Shown piece after piece: positions 25,526 to 34,840 of a stretch of DNA of 64,000 nucleotides. The stretch is from Contendibacter sp031732755 (GTDB lineage Bacteria; Pseudomonadota; Gammaproteobacteria; Competibacterales; Competibacteraceae): NCBI GenBank assembly GCA_031732755.1, contig JAVMKI010000070.1, positions 1-64,000 of the forward strand. Direction: 5' to 3'. A program made the position numbers and the translations under genes. The notes beneath the pieces are model-generated. The model was given only the letters and a program-made list of their open reading frames with translations. It ran no database searches and was not told the origin of the DNA. Within the stretch, counting starts at the first letter, position 1; each line of letters opens with the position of its first letter.

Positions 25526-26752
25526 TTAGAAGTCTACCCGCGTGCCGATGGAAACGGCGTTTTGGTCGCCGTAGGGATCCACTCGGTACACGCCCTGAGT
25601 TGGCGATACCATCTCCGCTGTAACTTGCGGGTCGGCATTGCGCCCAATGTACTCCACCCAGAGTCGAGTACGCTTGCTCAGATTATACTGATAGCCCAGG
25701 ATGTAATTTTGGATCTCGTTGGCTCCTTGGGTGCCTGGATCCAAGTAGCCATAGGCCGCGCTGATCATATTGTTGCCGAACGTGTAGGAGCCAGTCAGAT
25801 AGTAGTTGGTGGCATCGTCGCCGCCCCAGTGAACGCCATTGAAACTCATGTTGCTCGCAAACCCGAATTCGTTGAGGGTGCCTTGCTCATAAATGAAGCC
25901 CAGGCTGAAAGCCCCCGCGCTATACCCCAAGCCCACGACCCACTGATCGAGATCGTAATCCAGCGTCCGAACGATGGAAGGGTTGCTACCGATCGTATCC
26001 ACGTAGTCGTTGCCGCCATTGAGCTTGATGTAGCTGACGCCGGCAAAGAAAGGACCGTTACTGTATTTGGCGGCGATATTCCAGAGGTCGACGCCATCCG
26101 ATGCGTTGTTGTCAACCACGAGCTTGCCGCCATCGACCCCGCTCACACTGCGCTTGGCGCCATTCATGACCAGCATGGCCTCGGCGCTGAACCCACTGAA
26201 CTCAGGGGTCGCATAGTAGATGCTGTTATCTAACCGAACTAGGGAACCTTCGCCACGGCTCGTGTTTTCGGCAAAGTCGATAAACCGCCCGTTGAACGAG
26301 CCACCCAACCAAGCGGTCCCCGTAAACGTCTTGCCACTGTTGAAGATGTCGGTAATGCCCGCGATATGGTAGTAAGGAGTTTCCTGGGTACCAAGGGTCA
26401 AGGTGCCAAACCCACCCTTAAGACCAACCCATTTGGGGCGGTTACTCTCGAAATTGCCACCCTCGGTCACGTCCACGCCGAATTCATATTGGTAGACCGC
26501 GCTCAGCCCACCACCCAAATCCTCATTACCCATGACACCAAGGCGCGAGTCATTGTTGACCACATCCCAGTAACTGACACCCTTGGTATAGAGCTTTAAG
26601 GGCGTAACGCTCGTATCAACGTAATCAGGAACCGTTTCGTCGTTATAATCCACCGACACCCGCGCGGAACCATACAGGATCGTGTCAGCCTGCGCGGCCA
26701 AGGGAGCGGCAAGGGCGGCAGCAACCGCTAAGGCAAGAACGGACTTTTTCAT
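25526..26752 (-). CDS. Outer-membrane porin (Gram-negative porin family), copy 1
   Basis: 408 residues. A classic signal peptide (MKKSVLALAVAAALAAPLAA, cleavage after QA) is followed by DTILYGSARVSVDY. Alternating beta strands, RLGVMGNEDLGGGLSAVYQY and PKWVGLKGGFGTLTLGTQ are typical of beta- and gammaproteobacterial trimeric porins. The C-terminus ends in phenylalanine (VSIGTRVDF), as needed for outer-membrane assembly. The frame is open upstream, but ATG 26752 begins the signal peptide and has TAGGAA before it. It is a paralogue of the next porin: both share the N-terminus, the FGVDVTEGGNF segment and the last strand. Confidence 0.95.
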   Translation of the reverse strand: MKKSVLALAVAAALAAPLAAQADTILYGSARVSVDYNDETVPDYVDTSVTPLKLYTKGVSYWDVVNNDSRLGVMGNEDLGGGLSAVYQYEFGVDVTEGGNFESNRPKWVGLKGGFGTLTLGTQETPYYHIAGITDIFNSGKTFTGTAWLGGSFNGRFIDFAENTSRGEGSLVRLDNSIYYATPEFSGFSAEAMLVMNGAKRSVSGVDGGKLVVDNNASDGVDLWNIAAKYSNGPFFAGVSYIKLNGGNDYVDTIGSNPSIVRTLDYDLDQWVVGLGYSAGAFSLGFIYEQGTLNEFGFASNMSFNGVHWGGDDATNYYLTGSYTFGNNMISAAYGYLDPGTQGANEIQNYILGYQYNLSKRTRLWVEYIGRNADPQVTAEMVSPTQGVYRVDPYGDQNAVSIGTRVDF

Positions 26753-26800
26753 GGTAAGATTCCTAAGTTGTGGTGTACATACAACAAATTTCAAAATCAT

Positions 26801-26833
26801 CTTTCCAATCAAACAGATGGGTTGATTGGAAAG
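26801..26833 (-). promoter_or_regulatory. 12-bp perfect inverted repeat in the porin 1 leader
   Basis: ctttccaatcaa at 26801-26812 pairs with ttgattggaaag at 26822-26833. It lies between the -10 element and the ribosome site, so it would form a stem-loop in the 5' leader or serve as an operator. The other porin leader lacks it. Confidence 0.6.
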
Positions 26834-26858
26834 CAATCTTGAAACACGACTGGGATAA

Positions 26859-26887
26859 TTTATAAACGCATCACAGCAAAAAAGCAA
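26859..26887 (-). promoter_or_regulatory. Sigma-70-like promoter of porin 1
   Basis: On the minus strand: TTGCTT (26887-26882), 17-base spacer, TATAAA (26864-26859). The spacer ends in ATGCGTT, shared with the porin 2 promoter. Confidence 0.65.
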
Positions 26888-26936
26888 CTATTTTTTTATA
26901 AAAAATACCACATTTGGCGCTAGCACAACGGATTGC

Positions 26937-26968
26937 CAAAAACGAAAACGGACGCCCGAGGGCGTCCG
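26937..26968 (-). terminator. Rho-independent terminator of the second porin gene
   Basis: CGGACGCCC and GGGCGTCCG form a nine-bp stem around a two-base gap (26949-26968); on the minus strand TTTTCGTTTTT follows. On the plus strand it is also followed by CTTTTT, so it could work in both directions. Confidence 0.85.
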
Positions 26969-26995
26969 CTTTTTCAGGCAGATTCAGGACTGGGA

Positions 26996-28147
26996 TCAGA
27001 AATCCACACGGGTGCCGATGGACACCGTCTGCTTGTTGCCCACCAAATCGGAGTCCATATCCTGGCCGACGTACTCAATCCAAGCCCGGGTGCGCTTGCT
27101 GAAGTTATACTGGTAGCCCAAAGCCCAGTTGTTAACGTCGCTTTGCGAGACGCGCACCGCAGCGCCGTCTATGATGGCGTCGAACTGGCCCTTGTCGGGA
27201 GTAAGGTAACCATAGGAACCCCGGATGACGTTGTTGCCGAAAGTGTACTGGCCAGTCACATAGATGTTGTCGCTATTGCCAAAATACACAGTATTGACGT
27301 CACCACTCTCATAGGTGATGGAGGCGGCGAAAGGCCCCGAGTTATACCCGAACGCTAGGGCCCATTGATCGCCATCCCAAGTGGGGCGGGTGTAGTAATC
27401 ATCGTAACTATTACCCTCCAACGCCATGTAGGTGGCGCCGGCGAAGAATGGCCCGTTCTTGTAGGACATCCCGATGTTCCACATGTCGACGCCATCGCTC
27501 AGATTGGCGGGCACCAGATTCGTCGTGCCCTGCACCCGCGTACTGGTACAGGCCGGGCCATAGCTGAGCTCCGTGGGAATCTGCGGATCGTTGGGCGAGC
27601 ACTGACCGTTCATGACCAGCATCGCCTGGGCGCTGAATCCGCTCCAATTAGGCGTGGAGTAGATCAAGCTGTTGTCCATGCGCTTGCCAAAGGTATTGCC
27701 CAGGAAAGTGTAATTATTAAACACTTTATCACTGTTGAAGATATCACCCACACCGACCACGTTGTAATACGGCGTCCACTGGGTGCCGACCGTCACCGAA
27801 CCCCAGCTCGACCCTTTCAGACCGACCCACTTCGGACGATTGCTGTTGAAGTTGCCGCCTTCGGTCACATCCACGCCGAATTCGTACTGGTAGATTGCCG
27901 CCAGACCGCCGCCCAGGTCTTCCTCGCCCCGCACGCCCAGGCGGGAAGAGTTGTTGTAAACATCCCAGGCATCGGACCCAATGCGGGTCCGCACTAATTC
28001 ACCATTTACTTCCGCGTAGTCGGAATTCCATTCATCGTAATCGACCGACACCCGCGCGGAACCGTACAGGGTGGTATCGGCGTAGGCGGCCGAGCCAAAA
28101 CCAACCAGCGCCGCAGCGACAGCGAGCGCAAGAGCAGACTTTTTCAT
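26996..28147 (-). CDS. Outer-membrane porin (Gram-negative porin family), copy 2
   Basis: 383 residues with signal peptide MKKSALALAVAAALVGFGSA (cleavage after YA), then DTTLYGSARVSVDYDE. Beta-barrel strands, NSSRLGVRGEEDLGGGLAAIY, FGVDVTEGGNFNSNRPKWVG and the final VSIGTRVDF match copy 1. It differs in the middle, with a Cys pair (GQCSPNDPQ and GPACTST) that could form a disulfide in a surface loop. The promoters and the leader next to the start are alike in the two genes, as expected after a tandem duplication. Pore selectivity cannot be told. Confidence 0.95.
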   Translation of the reverse strand: MKKSALALAVAAALVGFGSAAYADTTLYGSARVSVDYDEWNSDYAEVNGELVRTRIGSDAWDVYNNSSRLGVRGEEDLGGGLAAIYQYEFGVDVTEGGNFNSNRPKWVGLKGSSWGSVTVGTQWTPYYNVVGVGDIFNSDKVFNNYTFLGNTFGKRMDNSLIYSTPNWSGFSAQAMLVMNGQCSPNDPQIPTELSYGPACTSTRVQGTTNLVPANLSDGVDMWNIGMSYKNGPFFAGATYMALEGNSYDDYYTRPTWDGDQWALAFGYNSGPFAASITYESGDVNTVYFGNSDNIYVTGQYTFGNNVIRGSYGYLTPDKGQFDAIIDGAAVRVSQSDVNNWALGYQYNFSKRTRAWIEYVGQDMDSDLVGNKQTVSIGTRVDF

Positions 28148-28212
28148 GACTGAACTCCTAGGTTTGTGTTGTATTCACACAACAAAAGGGCATTCGAAAC
28201 TCTTAGAGTGGA

Positions 28213-28241
28213 TTTATACGCATTCTGAAGCAGAAACGCAA
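28213..28241 (-). promoter_or_regulatory. Sigma-70-like promoter of porin 2
   Basis: On the minus strand: TTGCGT (28241-28236), 17-base spacer, TATAAA (28218-28213). Both porin promoters share AGTTGC at the -35 and ATGCG before the -10. Confidence 0.65.
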
Positions 28242-28444
28242 CTGATATTTTCAAAAAAAACACAAATTTTTCGTTTTGTTTTAAATAAGCAACAAGTTGT
28301 TGTTTTTATAACCATGACAACAAGCCCGGTGCGTTTCCAGGGCAAAATCGCCCAACCCCATGTTCCAACCGGTGTTTCCACCGGACGGAATCGACGAATG
28401 ATCAGGCGGACGAGCACCGCGAAATCCACCTGCGGCGGGAGATT

Positions 28445-28496
28445 ACGGCAAGTGGATTGCGCTTCGCTATCCACCCGACATCATTCCACTTGCCGT
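28445..28496. repeat. 12-bp inverted repeat in the glgB-porin spacer
   Basis: acggcaagtgga at 28445-28456 is matched by tccacttgccgt at 28485-28496. The interior, ttgcgcttcgctatccacc, resembles the core of common small intergenic repeats of proteobacteria. No T-run follows. Confidence 0.6.
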
Positions 28497-28529
28497 CAAC
28501 TCCGTCGGTGAAAACACGCGCTCCACAAT

Positions 28530-31500
28530 TCACTCCAGCTTGGGCGCCGCTGGTTTCAGCACCAACCCACCAAGCGGCGGCAGGTCGAGAACGATGGAGA
28601 AGGGGAAGCCATGGCTGGAATACTCTTCAGCGCTGGCCTTGCCCCCCGGCTGGGTGAGGCCGGAACCACCGTACCCCTGGGCATCGCTATTCAATAACTC
28701 CCGATAGTCCACCGGATACGGCACGCCGATTCGGTAATGGGGACGCGGCGCATCGGAGAAGTTTAGTACCAGCACCAAGGCGTCGCGCGGGTCGCGGGCC
28801 TTGCGCACGAAAGCCAGCACACCGGTCTCGGCCGCGCCGGCGTCCAACCAATCGAAGCCGGCGCCGTGAAAATCCATCTGATGCAACGCCGGCTCCCGCG
28901 CGTACAGCTTGTTGAGGTCGCTGACGAAGCGCTGCAAACCCTGGTGCCCCGGCTGACGCAGTTGCGCCCAGTCCAGATCGGAATCGTGGTTCCACTCGCC
29001 CGGCTGACCGAACTCACCCCCCATGAATAGCAGCTTCTTGCCGGGATGGCCGTACATGAACGCATACAGCAACCGCAGATTGGCGAGCTGCCGCTTTTCG
29101 TTTCCCGGCATCTTGCCGAGCAGCGATTTCTTCAGATGCACCACTTCGTCGTGCGACAACGACAGGATAAAGTTTTCGTTGAAGGCGTAGACGATGCCGA
29201 AGGTCAGCTTGTCGTGGTGGTAGCGGCGATGCACCGGCTCTTTTTGCAGGTAGAACAACACATCGTGCATCCAGCCCATGTTCCACTTGAAACCGAATCC
29301 CAGCCCGCCCACATCGGTGGGACGCGAGACGTTCGGCCAGGCGGTGGATTCCTCGGCGATCATCATCACGCCGGGGAAGCGCGCATGGACCACGGCGTTG
29401 GTGTGGCGGAGAAATTCGATGGCTTCCAAATTCTCGTTACCGCCATACTTGTTGGGAATCCAATCCTTCTTGGAATAGTCTAGGTACAGCATCGAAGCCA
29501 CCGCATCCACTCGCAACCCGTCGAAATGGAAAGTGTCCAGCCAGTACAGCGCGTTGGCGATCAGGAAATTCTCCACTTCGTGGCGGCCGTAGTTGAAGAT
29601 CAACGTACCCCAGTCGGGGTGTTCGCCCTGGCGCGGATCAGCATGTTCGTACACGCAGGTACCATCGAACCAGGCCATGGCGTGGGCGTCCTTGGGAAAG
29701 TGCGCCGGCACCCAGTCGAGAATGACGCCGATGCCGTTCTGGTGGCAACGGTCGATCAACTCCATCAGATCGTCGGGCCGACCATAGCGAGCGGTTGGGG
29801 CGTAGAAGTTGGAAATCTGATAGCCCCAGGACGGACCATAGGGATGCTCGGCCAGCGGCAGAAATTCGATGTGGGTGAAGCCCATCTCCAGCACGTAGGG
29901 AACCAATTGGTCGGCCAGTTCCCGATAGGACAGGAATTGACCATCCGGCCTGCGCCGCCAGGAACCGGCATGGACCTCGTAAATGGCCACCGGCTGTTGC
30001 CAGGTGTTGGCGCGCGTGCGCCGCCGCATCCATTCGCCATCGCGCCACTGATGCTTGCCGGCCCGGTCGTAGACCACGCTGGCGGTGCCGGGCGGCACCT
30101 CGGTGTGAAAGGCGAACGGATCGGTTTTCAAGAAAACATTGCCGTTGCGGGCCAGGATTTCGAACTTGTACAGCTCGCCCTCGCCCAGGCCGGGCACGAA
30201 CAGTTCCCAAATCCCCGAGCCCGGCCGCAACCGCATCGGGTGGCGGCGGCCATCCCAGCGGTTGAAGGCGCCGACGACGCTGACCCGCTGGGCGTTCGGT
30301 GCCCATACCGCGAAATTGATGCCGGTCAAACCGGCCACCTGACAGGGATGCGCTCCCAGCTTTTCGAAAATCTGGTAGTGGTTGCCCTCGGCGAACAGAT
30401 GACAATCCTGATCACCCAAGATCGAGAAGGGAACCGCGTAGGGATCGGCGAAGACCTGGGGCTGACCCTGCTCGATTGCACCAAGCCGGTAGCGCAGCGC
30501 GTCCGGCCTGGCGGCGACCACCGCCTCGAACAGCCCTCCCTCGGACACCGGTTGCAGGGGATACAGCAGATCAGGCCGGTCCTCGCGCCGCAGGCACGGC
30601 GATTCCGCGCCGGGCAGCAGGGCGCGGACCACGGTCATAGCGGCCTCGCCCGCCAGAGGGTGCGGTCCTAGCAAGGCGTGGGGGTCGGAATGCCGCCCCT
30701 GAATGAGAACGGCGCTTTCCGCCGCCGCCAAGGTCGGCGCGGCGGTAGCGTCGCGCAATAGGAACCGTAATCCCGGCGGTGTCTCCCGCCCTTCCAACCG
30801 GGCGGCATGCGTGCGGACATCGGTGCGCAGTGCATCCACGTGGTAAATCTGCCGCCAGAACCGGGCGTTGGCTACCAGGAAGTTGCCCACCTCCGGGCGT
30901 TCCAGATCGAAGACCAGCCTCCCGGACGCGTCCGGCGCATCGCGGTCGTAGATGCGCGCGCCGTCGAACCAGCTCAGTTCCTGCCCCTCGCGGGGGATCA
31001 GCGGCGGAATCCAATCGAGAATGACCCCGATGTCGCGCTGGTGGCAAAGATCGACGAACGCCATCAGTTCCTCGGGCCGGCCATAACGCGGATTGGGCGC
31101 ATAGTAACTCGCCACCGTCTCGCCCTCGGCCCAGAACGCCAGCTCGACATGGGTTGCCTTCCGCTCCAGAAGATACGGCAGGACAACGTCGCGCAATTGA
31201 CCATAGCTGGCGACGCGCTCGGGGCCACCGCTGGCGGTTTCGCCGAAAGTAACCCGGTGCGGGGCGACCGGCAGCTCCCAGGCGGTCGCCTCCATGGCGC
31301 GCGCCATCCAGGGACCATCGTTCCAGTCGTGGCGGCGCTGGAGGTCACAGGTGAACGCGGCGGTCTTGGGATAAACCTCGGTCTGGAAGGCCAACGGGTC
31401 AGTTTTGAGAAACACCGCGCCTTCCGCGTTGCGAATTTCGTATTTGTACAGTTCGCCCAAGCCGAGATCGGGGATAAACAATTCCCACACCCCGGATTCA

Positions 31501-32000
31501 TGGCGCTCCATCGGGTGCCGGCGGCCATCCCATTGGTTGAAGGTTCCGACCACGCTGACCCGACTGGCGTGGGGCGCCCAGAGGGTGAAATTAATACCGA
31601 CGACGCCCGCCTTCACCCGGGGATGCGCGCCCAGCTTGGTAAACAGTCGTTCCAGGATTCCTCGCCGCAGCGCCTGGCCATCGGCGGCGCTAAAGGACGG
31701 TTCGCGAATGGCGTAGGGGTCGTGGAAGGTGACGGACTGGCCGCTGGCATCGACCGCGACGAGTTGATAGTCCAGTTCCGTGATTCCGGGAATCCGAATG
31801 GCGAACAGGCCGTCCGGGTGCAATCGCTGCAACTCGCGCTTGCCGGTGCCGTTGGTCGGCAACACGTAGGCGCGTTCGGCCTGCGGTAAAAAAGCGCGGA
31901 TCGTCAACGCCCGCTCCGCCGCGCCGTAGTGAGGCCCCAGGATCGTGTAAGGCGCATCATGGCGCAATTCGATGATTTTCCGAATCTGTTCTTCCAGCAT
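28530..32000 (-). CDS. glgB: 1,4-alpha-glucan branching enzyme with a degenerate N-terminal duplicate
   Basis: 1156 residues; normal GlgB has about 730. It makes alpha-1,6 branches in glycogen. Residues about 435-1150 form a full enzyme: N1 domain, CBM48 (GINFAVWAPNAQRVSVVGAF), GH13 domain with DWVPAHFP, nucleophile Asp in FDGLRVDAVASML (about 832), acid/base Glu in MIAEES (about 883) and LSHDEVVH, then the C-terminal beta domain. Residues 1-430 repeat the same order: N1, CBM48 (GINFTLWAPHASRVSVVGTF) and half of the barrel up to VDALRTDVRTHA, then stop short. That copy has DWIPPLIP in place of DWVPAHFP and lacks the AEES and LSHDE regions, so it cannot be catalytic. ATG 32000 is chosen over 32015 because GAAGGG stands seven bases before it. 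Confidence 0.93.
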   Translation of the reverse strand: MLEEQIRKIIELRHDAPYTILGPHYGAAERALTIRAFLPQAERAYVLPTNGTGKRELQRLHPDGLFAIRIPGITELDYQLVAVDASGQSVTFHDPYAIREPSFSAADGQALRRGILERLFTKLGAHPRVKAGVVGINFTLWAPHASRVSVVGTFNQWDGRRHPMERHESGVWELFIPDLGLGELYKYEIRNAEGAVFLKTDPLAFQTEVYPKTAAFTCDLQRRHDWNDGPWMARAMEATAWELPVAPHRVTFGETASGGPERVASYGQLRDVVLPYLLERKATHVELAFWAEGETVASYYAPNPRYGRPEELMAFVDLCHQRDIGVILDWIPPLIPREGQELSWFDGARIYDRDAPDASGRLVFDLERPEVGNFLVANARFWRQIYHVDALRTDVRTHAARLEGRETPPGLRFLLRDATAAPTLAAAESAVLIQGRHSDPHALLGPHPLAGEAAMTVVRALLPGAESPCLRREDRPDLLYPLQPVSEGGLFEAVVAARPDALRYRLGAIEQGQPQVFADPYAVPFSILGDQDCHLFAEGNHYQIFEKLGAHPCQVAGLTGINFAVWAPNAQRVSVVGAFNRWDGRRHPMRLRPGSGIWELFVPGLGEGELYKFEILARNGNVFLKTDPFAFHTEVPPGTASVVYDRAGKHQWRDGEWMRRRTRANTWQQPVAIYEVHAGSWRRRPDGQFLSYRELADQLVPYVLEMGFTHIEFLPLAEHPYGPSWGYQISNFYAPTARYGRPDDLMELIDRCHQNGIGVILDWVPAHFPKDAHAMAWFDGTCVYEHADPRQGEHPDWGTLIFNYGRHEVENFLIANALYWLDTFHFDGLRVDAVASMLYLDYSKKDWIPNKYGGNENLEAIEFLRHTNAVVHARFPGVMMIAEESTAWPNVSRPTDVGGLGFGFKWNMGWMHDVLFYLQKEPVHRRYHHDKLTFGIVYAFNENFILSLSHDEVVHLKKSLLGKMPGNEKRQLANLRLLYAFMYGHPGKKLLFMGGEFGQPGEWNHDSDLDWAQLRQPGHQGLQRFVSDLNKLYAREPALHQMDFHGAGFDWLDAGAAETGVLAFVRKARDPRDALVLVLNFSDAPRPHYRIGVPYPVDYRELLNSDAQGYGGSGLTQPGGKASAEEYSSHGFPFSIVLDLPPLGGLVLKPAAPKLE

Positions 32001-32197
32001 CGCCTTTCCCTTCATTGGTTGTGCCGCTGCCGGGATAACATAACAAATTTGCGGGTTTATTTAGAACAGATTAACGCGAGACTGGCAAGGCAGGGGGAAA
32101 AGAGGGTGAGGCGCCGTGCGGGGTCGTGTGTAAACGATTCGGGAGCGACGCCTGGTGGACTTCGCTCCCGATCCCGCAACCGTCACGGATTACTCAA

Positions 32198-32764
32198 TCA
32201 TTGCGCTGGTGGGGCCGATGGAGGCGGTGGAACATCCGCATCGCGCTGCATCCGGCGCATGGGGCGGTCGGTAAAGAACTTGTCCATGACCTGCTTCTGC
32301 TCGGGGTCGAGCGCGGCGTACAGATTGCCCACGGCCTTGACCATGGTCTTCAGGCTGGCCAGCCGTTGCTCCATGGCCTGCACCCGCTCTTCGAAATGGG
32401 CCATGACGGTCGTCTCCCGATCCCGCATCTCTTGTCGGATCTTCAGCATCTCGGCATGATGAGCGTCCTGGGCGGCGAGGAAGGCTTTCCAGGCATTCTG
32501 CTGGTCCGGTTTGAGCTTGAGCCGCGCCTCCAACAACTCCATGCGCTCGGCGTGGAATTGCTGCATCATCGCCATCCGCTGGCCAGGTTCACCACCCATG
32601 GGACCACGCCCCATCCCCGGACCACCGCCGTCCCGCATGGGGCAATCCTCCGGGTCACCGCCCATCGGACCATGGCCGCCCCATTGACCGGCGAACGCCA
32701 GGGTGGTCAGCCCCAGACCCGCGACCATGGCGGTGGCCAGTAGCTTGTTACGTAACATTTTCAT
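32198..32764 (-). CDS. Periplasmic Spy/CpxP-like protein
   Basis: 188 residues. Signal peptide KLLATAMVAGLGLTTLAFA, then a Gly/Met/Pro-rich segment and helices carrying the two LTxxQ-type motifs of the family as LKLKPDQQNAWKAF and ALDPEQKQVMDKFF. Spy and CpxP are helical periplasmic proteins that act as chaperones or envelope stress sensors. Many Met and His residues hint at metal contact. The C-terminus ends in a Pro-rich tail. GAGGA stands about ten bases before ATG 32764; ATG 32758 is also possible. It is transcribed in the same direction as glgB but 197 bases away. Confidence 0.85.
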   Translation of the reverse strand: MKMLRNKLLATAMVAGLGLTTLAFAGQWGGHGPMGGDPEDCPMRDGGGPGMGRGPMGGEPGQRMAMMQQFHAERMELLEARLKLKPDQQNAWKAFLAAQDAHHAEMLKIRQEMRDRETTVMAHFEERVQAMEQRLASLKTMVKAVGNLYAALDPEQKQVMDKFFTDRPMRRMQRDADVPPPPSAPPAQ

Positions 32765-32958
32765 CTTTAGGATTCCTCATGTTGGTCGTTTCGAGGCTTA
32801 TTGGACACCGCGCGTGTAACCGGGGTTTTGCCGGGAGCCGCGTTTTGTAACGATTTGTAAATCAATGCTTCGGCCATCGTCGTTCAGTCTCTTCCCATCG
32901 GCTGGGAGGTGGGGAGACTGTGATGATTACATCAAACCTGTTCTCTGTGGATATCGTC

Positions 32959-34794
32959 ATGTGTGGAATCGTGGGCGCCATCGCCGAACGCAACGTCACT
33001 CCCATTTTGCTCGAAGGTTTAAGGCGGCTGGAATACCGCGGCTACGATTCCGCGGGCATCGTCACCCTGGACCACCGCGATGGACAACTGCACCGGGTAC
33101 GCACGGTCGGCAAGGTTCAAGCACTGGCGGAACGCCTGCGACAGGAACCAGTGCGTGGCCCTCTCGGCATTGCCCATACACGCTGGGCTACCCACGGCGA
33201 GCCCTGCGAGCGTAACGCGCACCCGCATGTCAGCGGCGACTCGGTGGCGGTGGTGCATAACGGCATCATCGAAAACTACCAGGAACTCAAGGCCGAATTG
33301 ATCGCCGCTGGCTATCGCTTCGAGTCCGATACCGACACCGAAGTGATCGCCCACCTGATCGACCAGCAAATGCGGGTGACCCATGACCTGCTGGCGGCGG
33401 TGCGGCAGACCGTGGCGCGGCTGATTGGGGCCTACAGTCTTGGCGTGATTTGCCGCGAAGACCCGGAGCGCCTGATCGCGGCGCGGGCCGGCAGTCCGCT
33501 GGTGCTGGGCATCGGCATTGGCGAGCACTTCATCGCGTCGGACGTGTTCGCGCTGGCGCCGGTAACCCAGACCTTCGTGTTCCTGGAGGAAGGAGATATC
33601 GCTGAGATTCAGCGCGAAGGCTTCACGATTTACGACCAGAGCGGTCAGGTGGTGGAACGACCGCTGACTTACGCGGGGCAAACCAGCACGGTGGCGGGCA
33701 AGAGCGGCTACCGCCATTTCATGCTCAAGGAAATCTTCGAGCAGCCGGCGGTAGTGGCCGAGACCTTGGAAGGACGCCTCCATCAGGGTCGCCTGCTGGA
33801 AGACAGCTTCGGGCCGGAAGCCAACGCGGTGTTCGACCAAGTCCAAGGCGTGCACATCGTCGCTTGTGGCACCAGCTATCACGCTGGCCTGGTGGCGCGC
33901 TACTGGCTGGAAAATCTGGGCGTGCCCTGCACGGTTGAAGTCGCCAGCGAATACCGTTACCGCCGTGGCGTCACGCCGCCGGAAACACTGTTCGTCAGCA
34001 TCTCCCAGTCTGGCGAGACCGCCGATACGCTGGCGGCGCTGCGCGCCGCGAAAGAGCGCGATTATTTGTCCACCCTCGCCATCTGCAATGTCGCCGAAAG
34101 CTCGCTGGTGCGCGAATCGGCCCTGACCCTGCTCACCCGCGCGGGCCGGGAAATCGGCGTGGCCTCCACCAAGGCGTTCACGACGCAACTGGTGGCGCTG
34201 CGGCTACTAGCGCTGGCGTTGGGCCGGCGGCATGGCCTGAGCGCGAGCGACGAAGCGACGCTGGCGCGAGATTTGGAACGGTTGCCCAAGGCGCTGGAAG
34301 AAGCCTTGTTGTTGGATGGCGCCATCGAACGGCTAGCCGAGCATTTCGCGGAGAAGAACCACGCTTTATTCCTGGGGCGCGGACCACAATATCCAATTGC
34401 GATGGAAGGCGCCCTCAAGCTGAAGGAGATTTCCTACATCCACGCCGAGGCCTATCCCGCCGGCGAACTCAAGCATGGCCCGCTGGCGCTGGTGGATGGC
34501 GACATGCCGGTGGTCTGCATCCTGCCCAAGGATGGCCTGTTGGAGAAAGTGCGGTCCAATCTCCAGGAAGTACGGGCGCGTGGCGGCGTGCTGTTCCTGT
34601 TTGCCGACCGTGAGGTGGACGCCCATCTGAGCGGGGTCGATACCCATGTGCTGGCGCTGGGCGCGGTGCCCGAATCCATTGCGCCCATCGTGTTCACCGT
34701 GCCGCTGCAACTGCTGGCCTATCATGTCGCGATTCTCAAGGGCACCGACGTGGATCAGCCGCGCAATCTGGCCAAGTCGGTGACAGTGGAGTAA
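32959..34794 (+). CDS. glmS: Glucosamine-fructose-6-phosphate aminotransferase (isomerizing)
   Basis: 611 residues (E. coli 609). It makes glucosamine-6-phosphate from fructose-6-phosphate and glutamine, the first step to UDP-GlcNAc. The start must be ATG 32959, because the mature enzyme needs the N-terminal nucleophile Cys in MCGIVGAIAERN. The glutaminase domain has EYRGYDSAGI, THTRWATHG-like HTRWATHGEP and NGIIENY. Two SIS domains follow (SISQSGETADTLAAL and GRGPQYPIAMEGALKLKE), ending with the signature LAKSVTVE. It supplies amino sugars for the envelope genes nearby. Confidence 0.98.
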   Translation: MCGIVGAIAERNVTPILLEGLRRLEYRGYDSAGIVTLDHRDGQLHRVRTVGKVQALAERLRQEPVRGPLGIAHTRWATHGEPCERNAHPHVSGDSVAVVHNGIIENYQELKAELIAAGYRFESDTDTEVIAHLIDQQMRVTHDLLAAVRQTVARLIGAYSLGVICREDPERLIAARAGSPLVLGIGIGEHFIASDVFALAPVTQTFVFLEEGDIAEIQREGFTIYDQSGQVVERPLTYAGQTSTVAGKSGYRHFMLKEIFEQPAVVAETLEGRLHQGRLLEDSFGPEANAVFDQVQGVHIVACGTSYHAGLVARYWLENLGVPCTVEVASEYRYRRGVTPPETLFVSISQSGETADTLAALRAAKERDYLSTLAICNVAESSLVRESALTLLTRAGREIGVASTKAFTTQLVALRLLALALGRRHGLSASDEATLARDLERLPKALEEALLLDGAIERLAEHFAEKNHALFLGRGPQYPIAMEGALKLKEISYIHAEAYPAGELKHGPLALVDGDMPVVCILPKDGLLEKVRSNLQEVRARGGVLFLFADREVDAHLSGVDTHVLALGAVPESIAPIVFTVPLQLLAYHVAILKGTDVDQPRNLAKSVTVE

Positions 34795-34840
34795 GGTATT
34801 CCACCGTTTTCCATCTCTTCCACCACGGTTCAGGAAACGA

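Larger units (their letters stand above)
28148..28529. other. Intergenic region between glgB end and porin 2 start
   Basis: It contains the porin 2 leader and promoter (about 28148-28245), an AT-rich run to about 28320 that could act as an upstream promoter element, and a GC-rich repeat-like block to 28529. No gene seen. Confidence 0.6.

Noticed and set aside
33019..34188. Minus-strand frame of 389 codons opposite glmS
   Set aside because: Shadow of glmS with the same biased composition.
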